Made by a program: the position numbers and the translations under genes. Under the pieces are notes generated by a model, which saw only the letters and a program-made list of their open reading frames with translations, was not told where the DNA came from and searched no databases. Positions 26,147 through 34,205 of a DNA stretch of 64,000 bases are shown in pieces; the first letter of the stretch is position 1, and the number at the start of each line of letters is the position of its first letter. Source of the DNA: Fidelibacterota bacterium (lineage in GTDB: Bacteria > Marinisomatota > Marinisomatia > Marinisomatales > TCS55); the NCBI GenBank assembly GCA_004124535.1, contig SCKQ01000003.1, positions 1-64,000 on the forward strand, given 5' to 3'.

Positions 26147-26766
26147 CAGCCTTAGTTCTAACACAGGTATTGTACACCCAGCAATTGGGTCCTGCAGAAG
26201 ATCAACAGAAGCCATTTATTTCGCCGGCATTGAAATCATTGGTTTTCCCTGGTTGGGGCGAATATAGCTTAGACAATCAAAATAGAGGGCGTATTTTTAT
26301 TTTGTCTGAAACCGTGCTCTTATTATCAATCTTAGGTAGTTATTATTTTGCGCAGAGGGAAGAAACGGAATATAAAGCCTATGCTGCTGAGCATGCCGGC
26401 ATTGATCCCACTGGTAAGGATAGACAATTTTGGGTGGATATCGGGAATTATTCATCCATGTTTGCGTTTAATGAGGAACATTTACGGTGGAGAGATTTCA
26501 ACGCCCTTTATGAAGATAATGATACCTGGGCCTGGATGTGGAATTCTTGCAATAATCGTGTAAGGTTTGAGAATATGCGCATAGCCAGTGACAGTTGGAA
26601 AAAGCGAGGATCATTCTTGATCGGTGGAGTTGTTTTGAATCACGTTGTATCTGCAATAGATGCATTATACCTTTCAAGAATATCAAATATTAAAAAAACT
26701 GTAGTTTCTCCTAATTATAACCCGCATGCAGATAAAATGGCATTATCCTTAACCGTTTATTTTTGA
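26125..26766 (+). CDS. DUF5683-like membrane-associated protein
   Basis: A 213-residue protein with an N-terminal signal or membrane segment, then SPALKSLVFPGWGEYSLDNQNRGRIFILSE, a Pro-Gly-Trp-Gly motif followed by a hydrophobic helix (about 58-75), typical of DUF5683 proteins of FCB bacteria. A second hydrophobic helix lies at about 168-185. The function is unknown; the motif is common in proteins with small repeated membrane hairpins. ATG 26125 overlaps the lnt 3' end by 22 bases; an earlier in-frame start at 26089 would add residues outside the family pattern. The stop TGA overlaps the next start. Confidence 0.6.
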   Translation: MGKKQIVTALVLTQVLYTQQLGPAEDQQKPFISPALKSLVFPGWGEYSLDNQNRGRIFILSETVLLLSILGSYYFAQREETEYKAYAAEHAGIDPTGKDRQFWVDIGNYSSMFAFNEEHLRWRDFNALYEDNDTWAWMWNSCNNRVRFENMRIASDSWKKRGSFLIGGVVLNHVVSAIDALYLSRISNIKKTVVSPNYNPHADKMALSLTVYF

Positions 26767-27500
26767 ATATTAAAATGCATGTTCATCCCCTAGTCCGGTT
26801 TATCTTTTTCCTGGCGTTTTCTTTTTCTATTTTATTTGCAGATACGCTCACTTTATGGGCTATTTATTTTGGAATATTTGTAATTATAACTGGATTTTAC
26901 CAGACAGTCATTAGTGCGGTTTTTTCCCGTATAAAACCATTTATCCTATACTTTCCATTCATGCTAATCCTTTATTTAGGTGTATCTATGTTGTTCACTG
27001 ATACAACCATTAATCAAGCACTGTTTGAAGTGGGCTTTGCTTTTCTGCGCATTGCTTTAATGATCAGTATCATGAGTCTGTATTTTGAGTCGGTTGGTTC
27101 CCAGAATTTTCTGCTGGCGCTCCGGTCGATTTGGTTTCAGACTGGCCTCAAATGGCAATGGATGGAAAATTTCTTTCTTTTCCTGGAGATGACATTGCGT
27201 TTTTATCCATCGCTACAGCGTGACTGGATTGCCGTCAGACAATCCCGGGAATCACTTGGTTTTAATCAAAACAATAATCGCTGGGGTAAGATACGAGAAG
27301 TAGCGTATGATTTACCCGTGTTATTGGTACAGAATCTGCGCAAATCTGAAGATATTGCTGTTGCAATGCAATTACGCGGTTTTGGAAAATCAATACCCAG
27401 GTGCGTTTATAATGCTGTGCCCTTTAGCATCTGGCATTTATTACAATTCGCAGGGGTGGTCATCTGTTTTTATTTAATCAACTTGCATGCCCCGTTTTAA
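26763..27500 (+). CDS. EcfT/CbiQ-like transporter membrane component
   Basis: A 245-residue inner-membrane protein with about five to six hydrophobic segments and the cytosolic AMQLRGFGK motif (the ARG-type coupling signature of ECF transporter T components). The T component normally joins two EcfA ATPases and a substrate-binding S component to import vitamins or metal ions. No EcfA or EcfS gene is near, so the partners must be encoded elsewhere. The start may be TTG 26763 (overlapping the upstream stop) or ATG 26775. The 3' end overlaps truA by 14 bases. Confidence 0.72.
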   Translation: MNIKMHVHPLVRFIFFLAFSFSILFADTLTLWAIYFGIFVIITGFYQTVISAVFSRIKPFILYFPFMLILYLGVSMLFTDTTINQALFEVGFAFLRIALMISIMSLYFESVGSQNFLLALRSIWFQTGLKWQWMENFFLFLEMTLRFYPSLQRDWIAVRQSRESLGFNQNNNRWGKIREVAYDLPVLLVQNLRKSEDIAVAMQLRGFGKSIPRCVYNAVPFSIWHLLQFAGVVICFYLINLHAPF

Positions 27501-28218
27501 GTTAGTTTGCCAATACGATGGATCCAACTTCTCCGGTTGGCAAACACAAAAATCCGCACGCACTGTTCAGGATAAATTAGAGCGCGTACTGACTCTATTA
27601 AATCATGGTGATTTAGTCTGCGTCACCGGTTCAGGCCGTACGGATGCAGGGGTTCATGCCTTAGGACAAGTTGCTCATTTTGATATGGAAACAGATATGG
27701 ATGCTTGTGAGTTACGAGATGCATTAAATGGCAATCTTCCGGAGGACTGTTATATCGATTTGGTTGAAGTAACAGATCTTGATTTTCATGCCCGTTTTTC
27801 CGCCCTGCGAAGAGATTATTATTATACTTGTAGACAGGATAGATATCTATTAGACAGGAATAAGGTGTGGTTTACAGGTACTCTTGACTTAAATAAATTA
27901 AATAAAGCTGCTGAAATTGTGGATGGTGATCATGATTTTCTATCTTTCTCAAAAAAGAACCCAGATGTTGAGAACACATTTTGTACTGTTTTTCAATCTC
28001 AGTGGCAGAAATCTGGTAAGATTGTAAATTATTATGTGTCCGCAAATCGATTTCTGCACCATATGGTGCGCTACTTAGTAGGCACTATGGTAGCAATAAG
28101 TCGCGGTAATTACACAATGGAAGAATTTAAAGAATTGCTAAATCAGCCCAAGCATGATGTGCGAATTTATCGTGCCCCTGCTTGTGGTTTGGTCCTGGAT
28201 CATGTCAGCTATGAGTAA
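27487..28218 (+). CDS. truA: tRNA pseudouridine(38-40) synthase TruA
   Basis: Converts U38-U40 in the anticodon arm of tRNAs to pseudouridine. The 243 residues carry the catalytic GSGRTDAGVHALGQ motif with the nucleophilic D53 and the conserved FHARFSALRRDYYY and FLHHMVRYLVGTM segments. Size is normal. ATG 27487 gives the family N terminus (MPRFKLVCQYDG). The last bases overlap the HtrA start. Confidence 0.96.
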   Translation: MPRFKLVCQYDGSNFSGWQTQKSARTVQDKLERVLTLLNHGDLVCVTGSGRTDAGVHALGQVAHFDMETDMDACELRDALNGNLPEDCYIDLVEVTDLDFHARFSALRRDYYYTCRQDRYLLDRNKVWFTGTLDLNKLNKAAEIVDGDHDFLSFSKKNPDVENTFCTVFQSQWQKSGKIVNYYVSANRFLHHMVRYLVGTMVAISRGNYTMEEFKELLNQPKHDVRIYRAPACGLVLDHVSYE

Positions 28219-29302
28219 CATCAAACGTAGATTTTTTATTTCTGTGCTACTATGTTGTAGTTTTCTTTCTGCCGATAAGATCAGTGATTCTCGACGGAAC
28301 GCCATAACGCGGGCGATTGAAAAAGTAGGGCCTGCAGTCGCCAGCATTAATGTTATCCAGGATGTTGTTGTGCCTTTTGGCGGAGATCCATGGTTCAATT
28401 ATTTTTTTCCAGAAATGTTTTATCGGAAACGAAAAGCCAGGAGTTCTGGTTCTGGTGTTGTAATTAGTCCCGATGGTTATATTATTACAAATTCTCACGT
28501 GGTCGAAAATGCCAGTGAAGTATTTGTATCACTGCAAGGCGGCAAGGAATTTGCCGCAGAGATAATTGGGATAGACCATATATCTGATGTCGCACTGTTA
28601 AAATTGGATGGACGGGATTTTCCGTATGCATCTTTGTCAAATTCTGATGACCTGATTATTGGTGAATGGGTAATCGCCCTTGGTAATCCTTTAGGGTTAT
28701 TTGAAATCAATAATCAGCCCACAGCTACTGTAGGGATCATTAGTGCGGTGGATATGAATTTTGGCGAAATGGAAGGTGGCCAGGTTTATAAGGATATGAT
28801 TCAAACAGACGCCGCAATCAATATGGGTAATAGTGGTGGGCCACTGGTAAATAGCGAGGGAAAAGTTATTGGTATCAATACCTTCATTTATACTGGTTCA
28901 TCCTATTCTGAAGGATCGATTGGTATTGGATTTGCCATACCAATAAATCGGGCCAAACGTATCGTTGAAGAGTTGAAAAATACCGGCCGTGTGGATCGTA
29001 GTTATAAGACAGGATTGACGGTCCAGCCATTGACGCCACGGATTGCATTGTATATGGAATTATCAATATCAGAAGGATTAATTGTGATTGAGGTTGAGGA
29101 TAATAGCACCGCAGATCGATCAGACATAAAAGACGGTGATATAATAACGAAAGTAAATGGTGTTAAGGTCAAGACTACCAATGAATTTAGAGTCATCATC
29201 GAAGAAAGCGATCTACGCCAGGGAGACAGGATCAAAATCCAGATATATAGGAATGGACGTTATCTAAACAAGATCCTTGCTCTGGGAAAGGCGGGTCCCT
29301 AG
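28211..29302 (+). CDS. HtrA/DegQ-type periplasmic serine protease
   Basis: A 363-residue trypsin-like protease for misfolded envelope proteins. A signal peptide (about residues 7-21, FFISVLLCCSFLSA) precedes the catalytic domain with H96 (TNSHVV), D126 (SDVALL) and S208 (GNSGGP). A single PDZ domain occupies about 270-360, as in DegS-like or short HtrA forms rather than the two PDZ domains of DegP. I took ATG 28211 because it gives a clean signal peptide; ATG 28202 adds three residues. It overlaps the truA end by eight bases. Confidence 0.93.
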   Translation: MSNIKRRFFISVLLCCSFLSADKISDSRRNAITRAIEKVGPAVASINVIQDVVVPFGGDPWFNYFFPEMFYRKRKARSSGSGVVISPDGYIITNSHVVENASEVFVSLQGGKEFAAEIIGIDHISDVALLKLDGRDFPYASLSNSDDLIIGEWVIALGNPLGLFEINNQPTATVGIISAVDMNFGEMEGGQVYKDMIQTDAAINMGNSGGPLVNSEGKVIGINTFIYTGSSYSEGSIGIGFAIPINRAKRIVEELKNTGRVDRSYKTGLTVQPLTPRIALYMELSISEGLIVIEVEDNSTADRSDIKDGDIITKVNGVKVKTTNEFRVIIEESDLRQGDRIKIQIYRNGRYLNKILALGKAGP

Positions 29303-29305
29303 ATA

Positions 29306-29947
29306 ATGTTGGCCCCTGAGGGCAGGTTCATCCTTTTTGCCTTATTAATCATCACACTTACTGCAGGGATGATTGGTTTTTACTATGATTCAGAGCGCTT
29401 GGTTGTTTGTTTTGCTGTTTTTGGTCTATTATTTTTATTCTCTTGTAATTTTTTCCGCGATCCTGCGCGATCAATACCAGTGGATGAATCATCAATTGTT
29501 GCTCCTGCAGACGGAAAGATTATTCGCATTGATCAAGTGAACGATAGTGAAATAGGGGAAGGTGCTAATCGGATATCCATATTCCTTAGTGTTTTCAATG
29601 TCCATGTAAATAGGGTGCCAATAACTGGCACCGTAAAGGACGTTAAGTACATACCAGGGAAATTTTTAGTCGCATATGATCACAAGGCAAGCGATGAAAA
29701 TGAAAAAACCGATATCCTTTTTATTGGGGTGAATATTACTTATCGTGTCCATCAGATAGCAGGAATTATCGCCAGGAGAATACGTTGTTACGCAGAAAAA
29801 GACCTGAAAATGGAAAAAGGCGACCGTTTAGGATTTATTATGTTTGGTTCAAGAACAGATATTATATTCCCCGAATCTGTTCAGATTGAAGTTGATTTGG
29901 GAGATAAAGTGAAAGGTGGAGAAACAATAATTGGGAATATGATATGA
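29306..29947 (+). CDS. psd: Phosphatidylserine decarboxylase (short type)
   Basis: A pyruvoyl enzyme that makes phosphatidylethanolamine. The 213-residue length and two N-terminal hydrophobic segments fit the short, non-E. coli type. FFRDP (49-53), APADG (66-70) and FLSVFNVHVNR (93-103) are family motifs. Self-cleavage is expected before S182 in the FGSR motif (180-183), which becomes the pyruvoyl group. It is followed directly (four-base overlap) by pssA, which makes its substrate, so the two form a phosphatidylethanolamine unit. Confidence 0.94.
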   Translation: MLAPEGRFILFALLIITLTAGMIGFYYDSERLVVCFAVFGLLFLFSCNFFRDPARSIPVDESSIVAPADGKIIRIDQVNDSEIGEGANRISIFLSVFNVHVNRVPITGTVKDVKYIPGKFLVAYDHKASDENEKTDILFIGVNITYRVHQIAGIIARRIRCYAEKDLKMEKGDRLGFIMFGSRTDIIFPESVQIEVDLGDKVKGGETIIGNMI

Positions 29948-30687
29948 AAAAAGTACGGAAAAAGCCTAAACAGTTTATCCCGAGCATATTTACAGTAATG
30001 AATATGTTTTTAGGGTTTCTTGCAATTGGATTACTAATGAAAGGTGACCCAATTCGAGCGGGCTGGCTCGTGTTGTTTGCCTGTTTTTTTGATGCCTTTG
30101 ATGGTAAACTGGCTAGATTATTAGGTATCCCATCCCGGTTTGGAGCGGAATTTGATTCTTTTGCGGATACAATATCTTTCTGCACTGTTCCCTCGCTAAT
30201 TATTTATTCTGTGTATGTCCAAGGTCTTCCATTTATTGTGGGTGTAATATTCAGTTTTATTCCATTACTCTTTGGAACAATTAGGCTAGCGAAGTTTAAT
30301 CTCATGCAGGAAGATAATCCGAAAGCATATTTCATCGGCCTGGCCACGCCAATGAATGCTATTATGATCGTAACATTTATGATGTTTAACCACCAGTTGT
30401 GGGGGAATTTAGGAGATCCGAGAATTGCTCTTGTGATGGTTGTAGTACTTGGTTTTATGATGATCAGTAAAATACGATTCTCAAAATTTCCCTTGCTGTC
30501 TCTTAAAAAGGGCCGTTCAAATACACTAAGTTTGATCGGTGTTGGTGTGGTTATTTTATCCGCAGTTCTGTTTCGCGGACTAGTTTTGTTTCCACTGTTC
30601 TCACTATATATAATCTGGAGCGTCGTTCAATGGATGCTTGACCACGATCGTTTTGAAGAAGAAACGAAAGTACAAGCTAAGTTATAA
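29944..30687 (+). CDS. pssA: CDP-diacylglycerol-serine O-phosphatidyltransferase
   Basis: Membrane enzyme that makes phosphatidylserine from CDP-diacylglycerol and serine. The 247-residue sequence has about seven or eight hydrophobic segments and an exact CDP-alcohol phosphotransferase motif DG-x2-AR-x8-G-x3-D-x3-D, spanning DGKLAR to FDSFAD near residues 58-80. Pairing with the upstream psd supports the serine specificity over other alcohols. ATG 29944 overlaps the psd stop. Confidence 0.93.
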   Translation: MKKVRKKPKQFIPSIFTVMNMFLGFLAIGLLMKGDPIRAGWLVLFACFFDAFDGKLARLLGIPSRFGAEFDSFADTISFCTVPSLIIYSVYVQGLPFIVGVIFSFIPLLFGTIRLAKFNLMQEDNPKAYFIGLATPMNAIMIVTFMMFNHQLWGNLGDPRIALVMVVVLGFMMISKIRFSKFPLLSLKKGRSNTLSLIGVGVVILSAVLFRGLVLFPLFSLYIIWSVVQWMLDHDRFEEETKVQAKL

Positions 30688-30698
30688 GACACCAAAGC

Positions 30699-30995
30699 AT
30701 GAACGTAAATAAAGCAAGGTCTATAGGTTTAATCTTTTTGGTCCTATTTTTTGGAGCAATGATGGGGACATTGCTCGGTGAATTACTGGGATTCTTACTG
30801 CCACCTGGCGTTGTAAAGGATTTTTTCTTAACGAGTGTCTATTTTGATCTGGCGGGGTTATTTGGCAATGCGACTGGTGTAGTTACAATTGATCTGGTAA
30901 TGTTCGTACTCAAGTTTGGTTTAGAGATCACCATTAACTTTGCCAGTATAATTGGTTTGGCGACCGCATATTATTTTCTCCGTTTTTACAGGTAA
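30699..30995 (+). CDS. DUF4321-like small membrane protein
   Basis: A 98-residue protein with two or three hydrophobic segments (about 10-35 and 65-95). The GTLLGELLGFLLPPGVVKDFFLTS stretch resembles DUF4321 proteins. The function is unknown; a small integral inner-membrane protein is all that can be said. It sits between pssA and tatA, 12 bases after pssA. Confidence 0.65.
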   Translation: MNVNKARSIGLIFLVLFFGAMMGTLLGELLGFLLPPGVVKDFFLTSVYFDLAGLFGNATGVVTIDLVMFVLKFGLEITINFASIIGLATAYYFLRFYR

Positions 30996-31051
30996 AGCAG
31001 GTATGAATTTATTAAATTCATCACTCGAATTGAATATATAAGGAAAAAACC

Positions 31052-31282
31052 ATGTCAGAACCAACAATTACCATTAATTATGCTGCAGTCCCCGGTGGAT
31101 GGGAATGGGTCATAATTGCTCTTGTTGTCCTTTTATTGTTTGGTGCCAAACGCATACCTGAACTTGCCCGTGGTCTTGGCCAAGGCATACGCGAATTTAA
31201 GGGTGCCGTAGGTGATGCTAAGCAGGAATTGGATGATGCAGCAGAATCCATAAACTCAACCGATGAAAAACCAGAGGAATAA
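31052..31282 (+). CDS. tatA: Twin-arginine translocase subunit TatA/E
   Basis: A 76-residue protein with one transmembrane helix (about 17-34) that ends in the FGAKRIPELARGLGQG hinge and amphipathic helix diagnostic for TatA/TatE, then an acidic tail. It forms the folded-protein channel with TatC, which is not in this window. The AGGAA ribosome site just before the start (31041-31045) is good. It is the last gene before a 172-base spacer. Confidence 0.93.
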   Translation: MSEPTITINYAAVPGGWEWVIIALVVLLLFGAKRIPELARGLGQGIREFKGAVGDAKQELDDAAESINSTDEKPEE

Positions 31283-31454
31283 TTCAGCCATTTAATATTT
31301 TGTTATCTTATAAATACTGATACAAAATTGTATTGGTAATTAACGCAGTTTGATATTGTTGTATGCAAATACGGTGAAAGGAAACTTTCTGCTGGATTTA
31401 TCGTAATGAAATTAATTGTATCATTTTGCCAAGCTAAAATTCACATAGTACACC

Positions 31455-32426
31455 ATGATTGAATTTGTCCATCCTTGGATCATTGCAGGATTATTATGCG
31501 TTCCGATTATTATCTGGTGGCACAAATACAAGGGTAAGTCCCTAGAAGGCTCAATGCGGATATCATCTTCCAAGTTGTTTTCTAATCATTTTCGTAAGCG
31601 CGGTAACAAAAGATCAAAAACTGTATTTGTTCTAAAAATAATTACAATATCGTTGATAATTGTGGGTATCGCGCGACCAAGAAGGATAGACAAGTTACAG
31701 ATGGCCACTGTTGATGTGGTGGATATTATTATGGTTTTGGATATAAGTAGTAGTATGCTGGCAGAAGATTTTCAACCAAACAGACTTGAAGCTGTGAAAA
31801 CTGCAGCACAACAATTTATTGAAAATAGGGCTGGTGATCGAATAGGATTACTGGTTTTTGCCGGAGAAACCTTTATTCAATGTCCCTTAACGACCGATAA
31901 AGATGTGCTAGTTTCCTTATTAAATGATGTTCGCGTTGCGGAAAAAGAATATGATGGTACTGCCATAGGTATGGCCATTGCTAATGCAACCAATCGTTTG
32001 CGTTCCAGTGAAGCAAAAAGTAAAGTGATGATCCTGCTCTCTGATGGGAGCAATAATGCCGGCGAACTTGATCCCACAACTGCAGCAGACCTGGCCAGTC
32101 AGTTTGATATTAAAGTCTATACCATCGGTGCAGCCACGGATCAATCCATGACTTACATTCCAGGGGTTGGGCGAATGGTAAATGAAATTGATGAAGAAAC
32201 GTTAAAGGCAATTGCCAAAACTACTGGTGGACGATATTTTCGCGCCCGGGATAAAGACATGTTAACGGAAATATATCAGCAAATTAATGATATGGAGCGT
32301 ACTGAAATTGAAGTGAAGAGTTATACACGATATGAAGAATTGTTTGGTTGGCTGCTGATACCTGCACTAATGTTAGGGATGGGCACTGAAACATTAACTC
32401 GATCAATATTTAGACAGCAAACATGA
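31455..32426 (+). CDS. batA: BatA: membrane-anchored VWA-domain protein
   Basis: First gene of a Bat operon (Bacteroides aerotolerance). The 323-residue protein has N-terminal hydrophobic segments (about 7-22 and 58-73), a von Willebrand A domain with a complete metal site D96-x-S98-x-S100 and later LLSDGSNN, and a C-terminal membrane helix (about 296-315). Bat proteins form an envelope complex of unclear function linked to oxidative or envelope stress. The usual upstream MoxR ATPase and DUF58 genes are absent here. Its stop overlaps batB. The 172-base region upstream presumably holds the promoter; I see no clear consensus. Confidence 0.92.
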   Translation: MIEFVHPWIIAGLLCVPIIIWWHKYKGKSLEGSMRISSSKLFSNHFRKRGNKRSKTVFVLKIITISLIIVGIARPRRIDKLQMATVDVVDIIMVLDISSSMLAEDFQPNRLEAVKTAAQQFIENRAGDRIGLLVFAGETFIQCPLTTDKDVLVSLLNDVRVAEKEYDGTAIGMAIANATNRLRSSEAKSKVMILLSDGSNNAGELDPTTAADLASQFDIKVYTIGAATDQSMTYIPGVGRMVNEIDEETLKAIAKTTGGRYFRARDKDMLTEIYQQINDMERTEIEVKSYTRYEELFGWLLIPALMLGMGTETLTRSIFRQQT

Positions 32427-33448
32427 TAGATTTCAGATTCCCGATCGTATTATCATTTTATGCATTACTGGCAGGCGCCTGGATATTATGGATAATCCGC
32501 AAACGCTATAATGATTTGATCTGGGAAGAAACTGAACCACTAGTAAAAGAAAAACTTTTCAGACGATTGGATTTAAATCGTTGGGCATGGAAACACCGTT
32601 TGACCATCAGCGGGTTAATTTTACTTATTTTTGCAGCTTCAGGCCCTCAGATTGGCACCAGAGTAGCGCCTGTTGAGCGCAAAGGTATCGATCTGGTATT
32701 TGCGGTAGATGTTTCTGAAAGCATGAATGCACAGGATGTAAAGCCCAGTCGTTTAGAAAAAGCCAAACTCGAAATATCTCAAATGATTGATCAGTTAAAA
32801 GGCGATCGCGTAGGATTAATCGTATTTGCGGGATCAAGTCACCTTTATTTACCCCTTACCTCTGATTATGAAGCATCTCAACTGTTTCTGGATGCAATTG
32901 ATACCAAAATGATTCCTTCTCAGGGGACCGACCTTAGTACTGCTTTGCGCACAGCCATAAGTGCATTTAATGAGGATAGCGAAAAATATAAAGTAATGGT
33001 CCTCGTTACAGATGGGGAGGACCACGAGGGCGCTGCTGTTGAATTGGTTGCAAAAGCGTCTGAATCAGGGATCATAACCCATGCGGTTGGTGTAGGTACA
33101 TTAAAGGGATCTCTAATTCCGATAAATGACAAGACCGGTAACAGTTTTTATAAACGGGATAAAAGTGGAATTTTGGTTACTTCAAAACTTAATGAAGCAA
33201 TGTTGACTGAACTTGCAGATGCCGGAGGTGGTATTTACAGCCGTTTCAATAATCGGGAAGCTAAGTATAAAGAAATCATGCAGGCCATTGATGGTATGGA
33301 GAAACGATCAATTCAAACCCACATTTATTCTGAATTTGAAGATCGCTATCAGTCGTTTGCTACGGTTTCATTGCTATTATTAATCGCCGGTATGGTTTTG
33401 CCAACACGGAGAACCAAAATAGAATCAAAGGATGACAGCCTTGAATAA
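32423..33448 (+). CDS. batB: BatB: membrane-anchored VWA-domain protein
   Basis: A 341-residue paralogue of BatA with the same layout: hydrophobic N terminus, second membrane segment at about 61-73, VWA domain with D96-x-S98-x-S100 and LVTDGEDHEG, and a C-terminal membrane helix (about 311-328). The metal-site residues have the same numbers as in BatA, consistent with tandem duplication of an ancestral gene. It overlaps batA by four bases and batC by 17. Confidence 0.92.
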   Translation: MIDFRFPIVLSFYALLAGAWILWIIRKRYNDLIWEETEPLVKEKLFRRLDLNRWAWKHRLTISGLILLIFAASGPQIGTRVAPVERKGIDLVFAVDVSESMNAQDVKPSRLEKAKLEISQMIDQLKGDRVGLIVFAGSSHLYLPLTSDYEASQLFLDAIDTKMIPSQGTDLSTALRTAISAFNEDSEKYKVMVLVTDGEDHEGAAVELVAKASESGIITHAVGVGTLKGSLIPINDKTGNSFYKRDKSGILVTSKLNEAMLTELADAGGGIYSRFNNREAKYKEIMQAIDGMEKRSIQTHIYSEFEDRYQSFATVSLLLLIAGMVLPTRRTKIESKDDSLE

Positions 33449-34205
33449 GGGGCTATTCAAATTTTGCCTTTTATTTTTTGTATCGATAAGCATTGGTGCA
33501 GACAAAGGAATAGAGCATTATAATAATAATGAATTCGAAAAAGCTCGTCAATATTACGAGTCTATTTTAATGGATAGGAATGATGATCACGCCGCAAATT
33601 TTGGTCTAGGAGCAACAGCTTTTCAACAACAGGATTATGCAGCCGCAATGAAAGGCTTTGAAACTGCGTTGGGTACAGATGATGACAAACTGAAATCCAG
33701 TGCATACTATAATATGGCTAACATTCTAGCCCAAAATCAACGGCTGGAGGAAAGCCTGGCTTTTTTCAGGAAATCTCTGGAATTAGACCCCAGTGATTTG
33801 GATGCTAAGATCAATTATGAATTAATAAAATTTCAACTTCAGCAACAACAACAGCAACAAAATCAAGACCAAAATCAGAATCATGACGAGAATAATAAGG
33901 ATGGTGAAGAATCAGGGGGTCAAAAAAAACAGGATCAACAAAAAGACAAACAGCAACAAGAACAAAATGCACAGAATGATTCTTCAGATGAGCAAGAAAG
34001 TGAACAGCAATCTAATCAAAATGAGGACCAACAAGAGGATCTAACTCAGCAGCAACAACAGGATATAGCTGAAAATAAAAAACAAGAATCTCAAGATAAA
34101 CAAAATGCTGCAGCGATCCTTGATGCCTTAAAGAAGGATGAAAAAATCAATACAAAACAGCAGATGTCTCGTGCGAAAAAGCGGAAATTAGAAAAAGACT
34201 GGTGA
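33432..34205 (+). CDS. batC: BatC: secreted TPR protein with glutamine-rich tail
   Basis: A 257-residue protein with a signal peptide (to about residue 22), three TPR-like repeats (about 24-130) and a low-complexity Gln/Asn/Glu/Lys tail from about 135 to 230. The tail includes a run of seven glutamines encoded by CAA/CAG around 33840-33860. A basic patch ends the protein. The TPR part fits BatC, which is thought to bridge the VWA proteins. The tail is probably disordered. Confidence 0.85.
   Translation: MTALNKGLFKFCLLFFVSISIGADKGIEHYNNNEFEKARQYYESILMDRNDDHAANFGLGATAFQQQDYAAAMKGFETALGTDDDKLKSSAYYNMANILAQNQRLEESLAFFRKSLELDPSDLDAKINYELIKFQLQQQQQQQNQDQNQNHDENNKDGEESGGQKKQDQQKDKQQQEQNAQNDSSDEQESEQQSNQNEDQQEDLTQQQQQDIAENKKQESQDKQNAAAILDALKKDEKINTKQQMSRAKKRKLEKDW

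Noticed and set aside
31317..31336. Hairpin CTGATAC/GTATTGG in the tatA-batA spacer as a terminator
   Set aside because: The stem is AT-rich with wobble pairs and no T-run follows; it is not convincing as a terminator.
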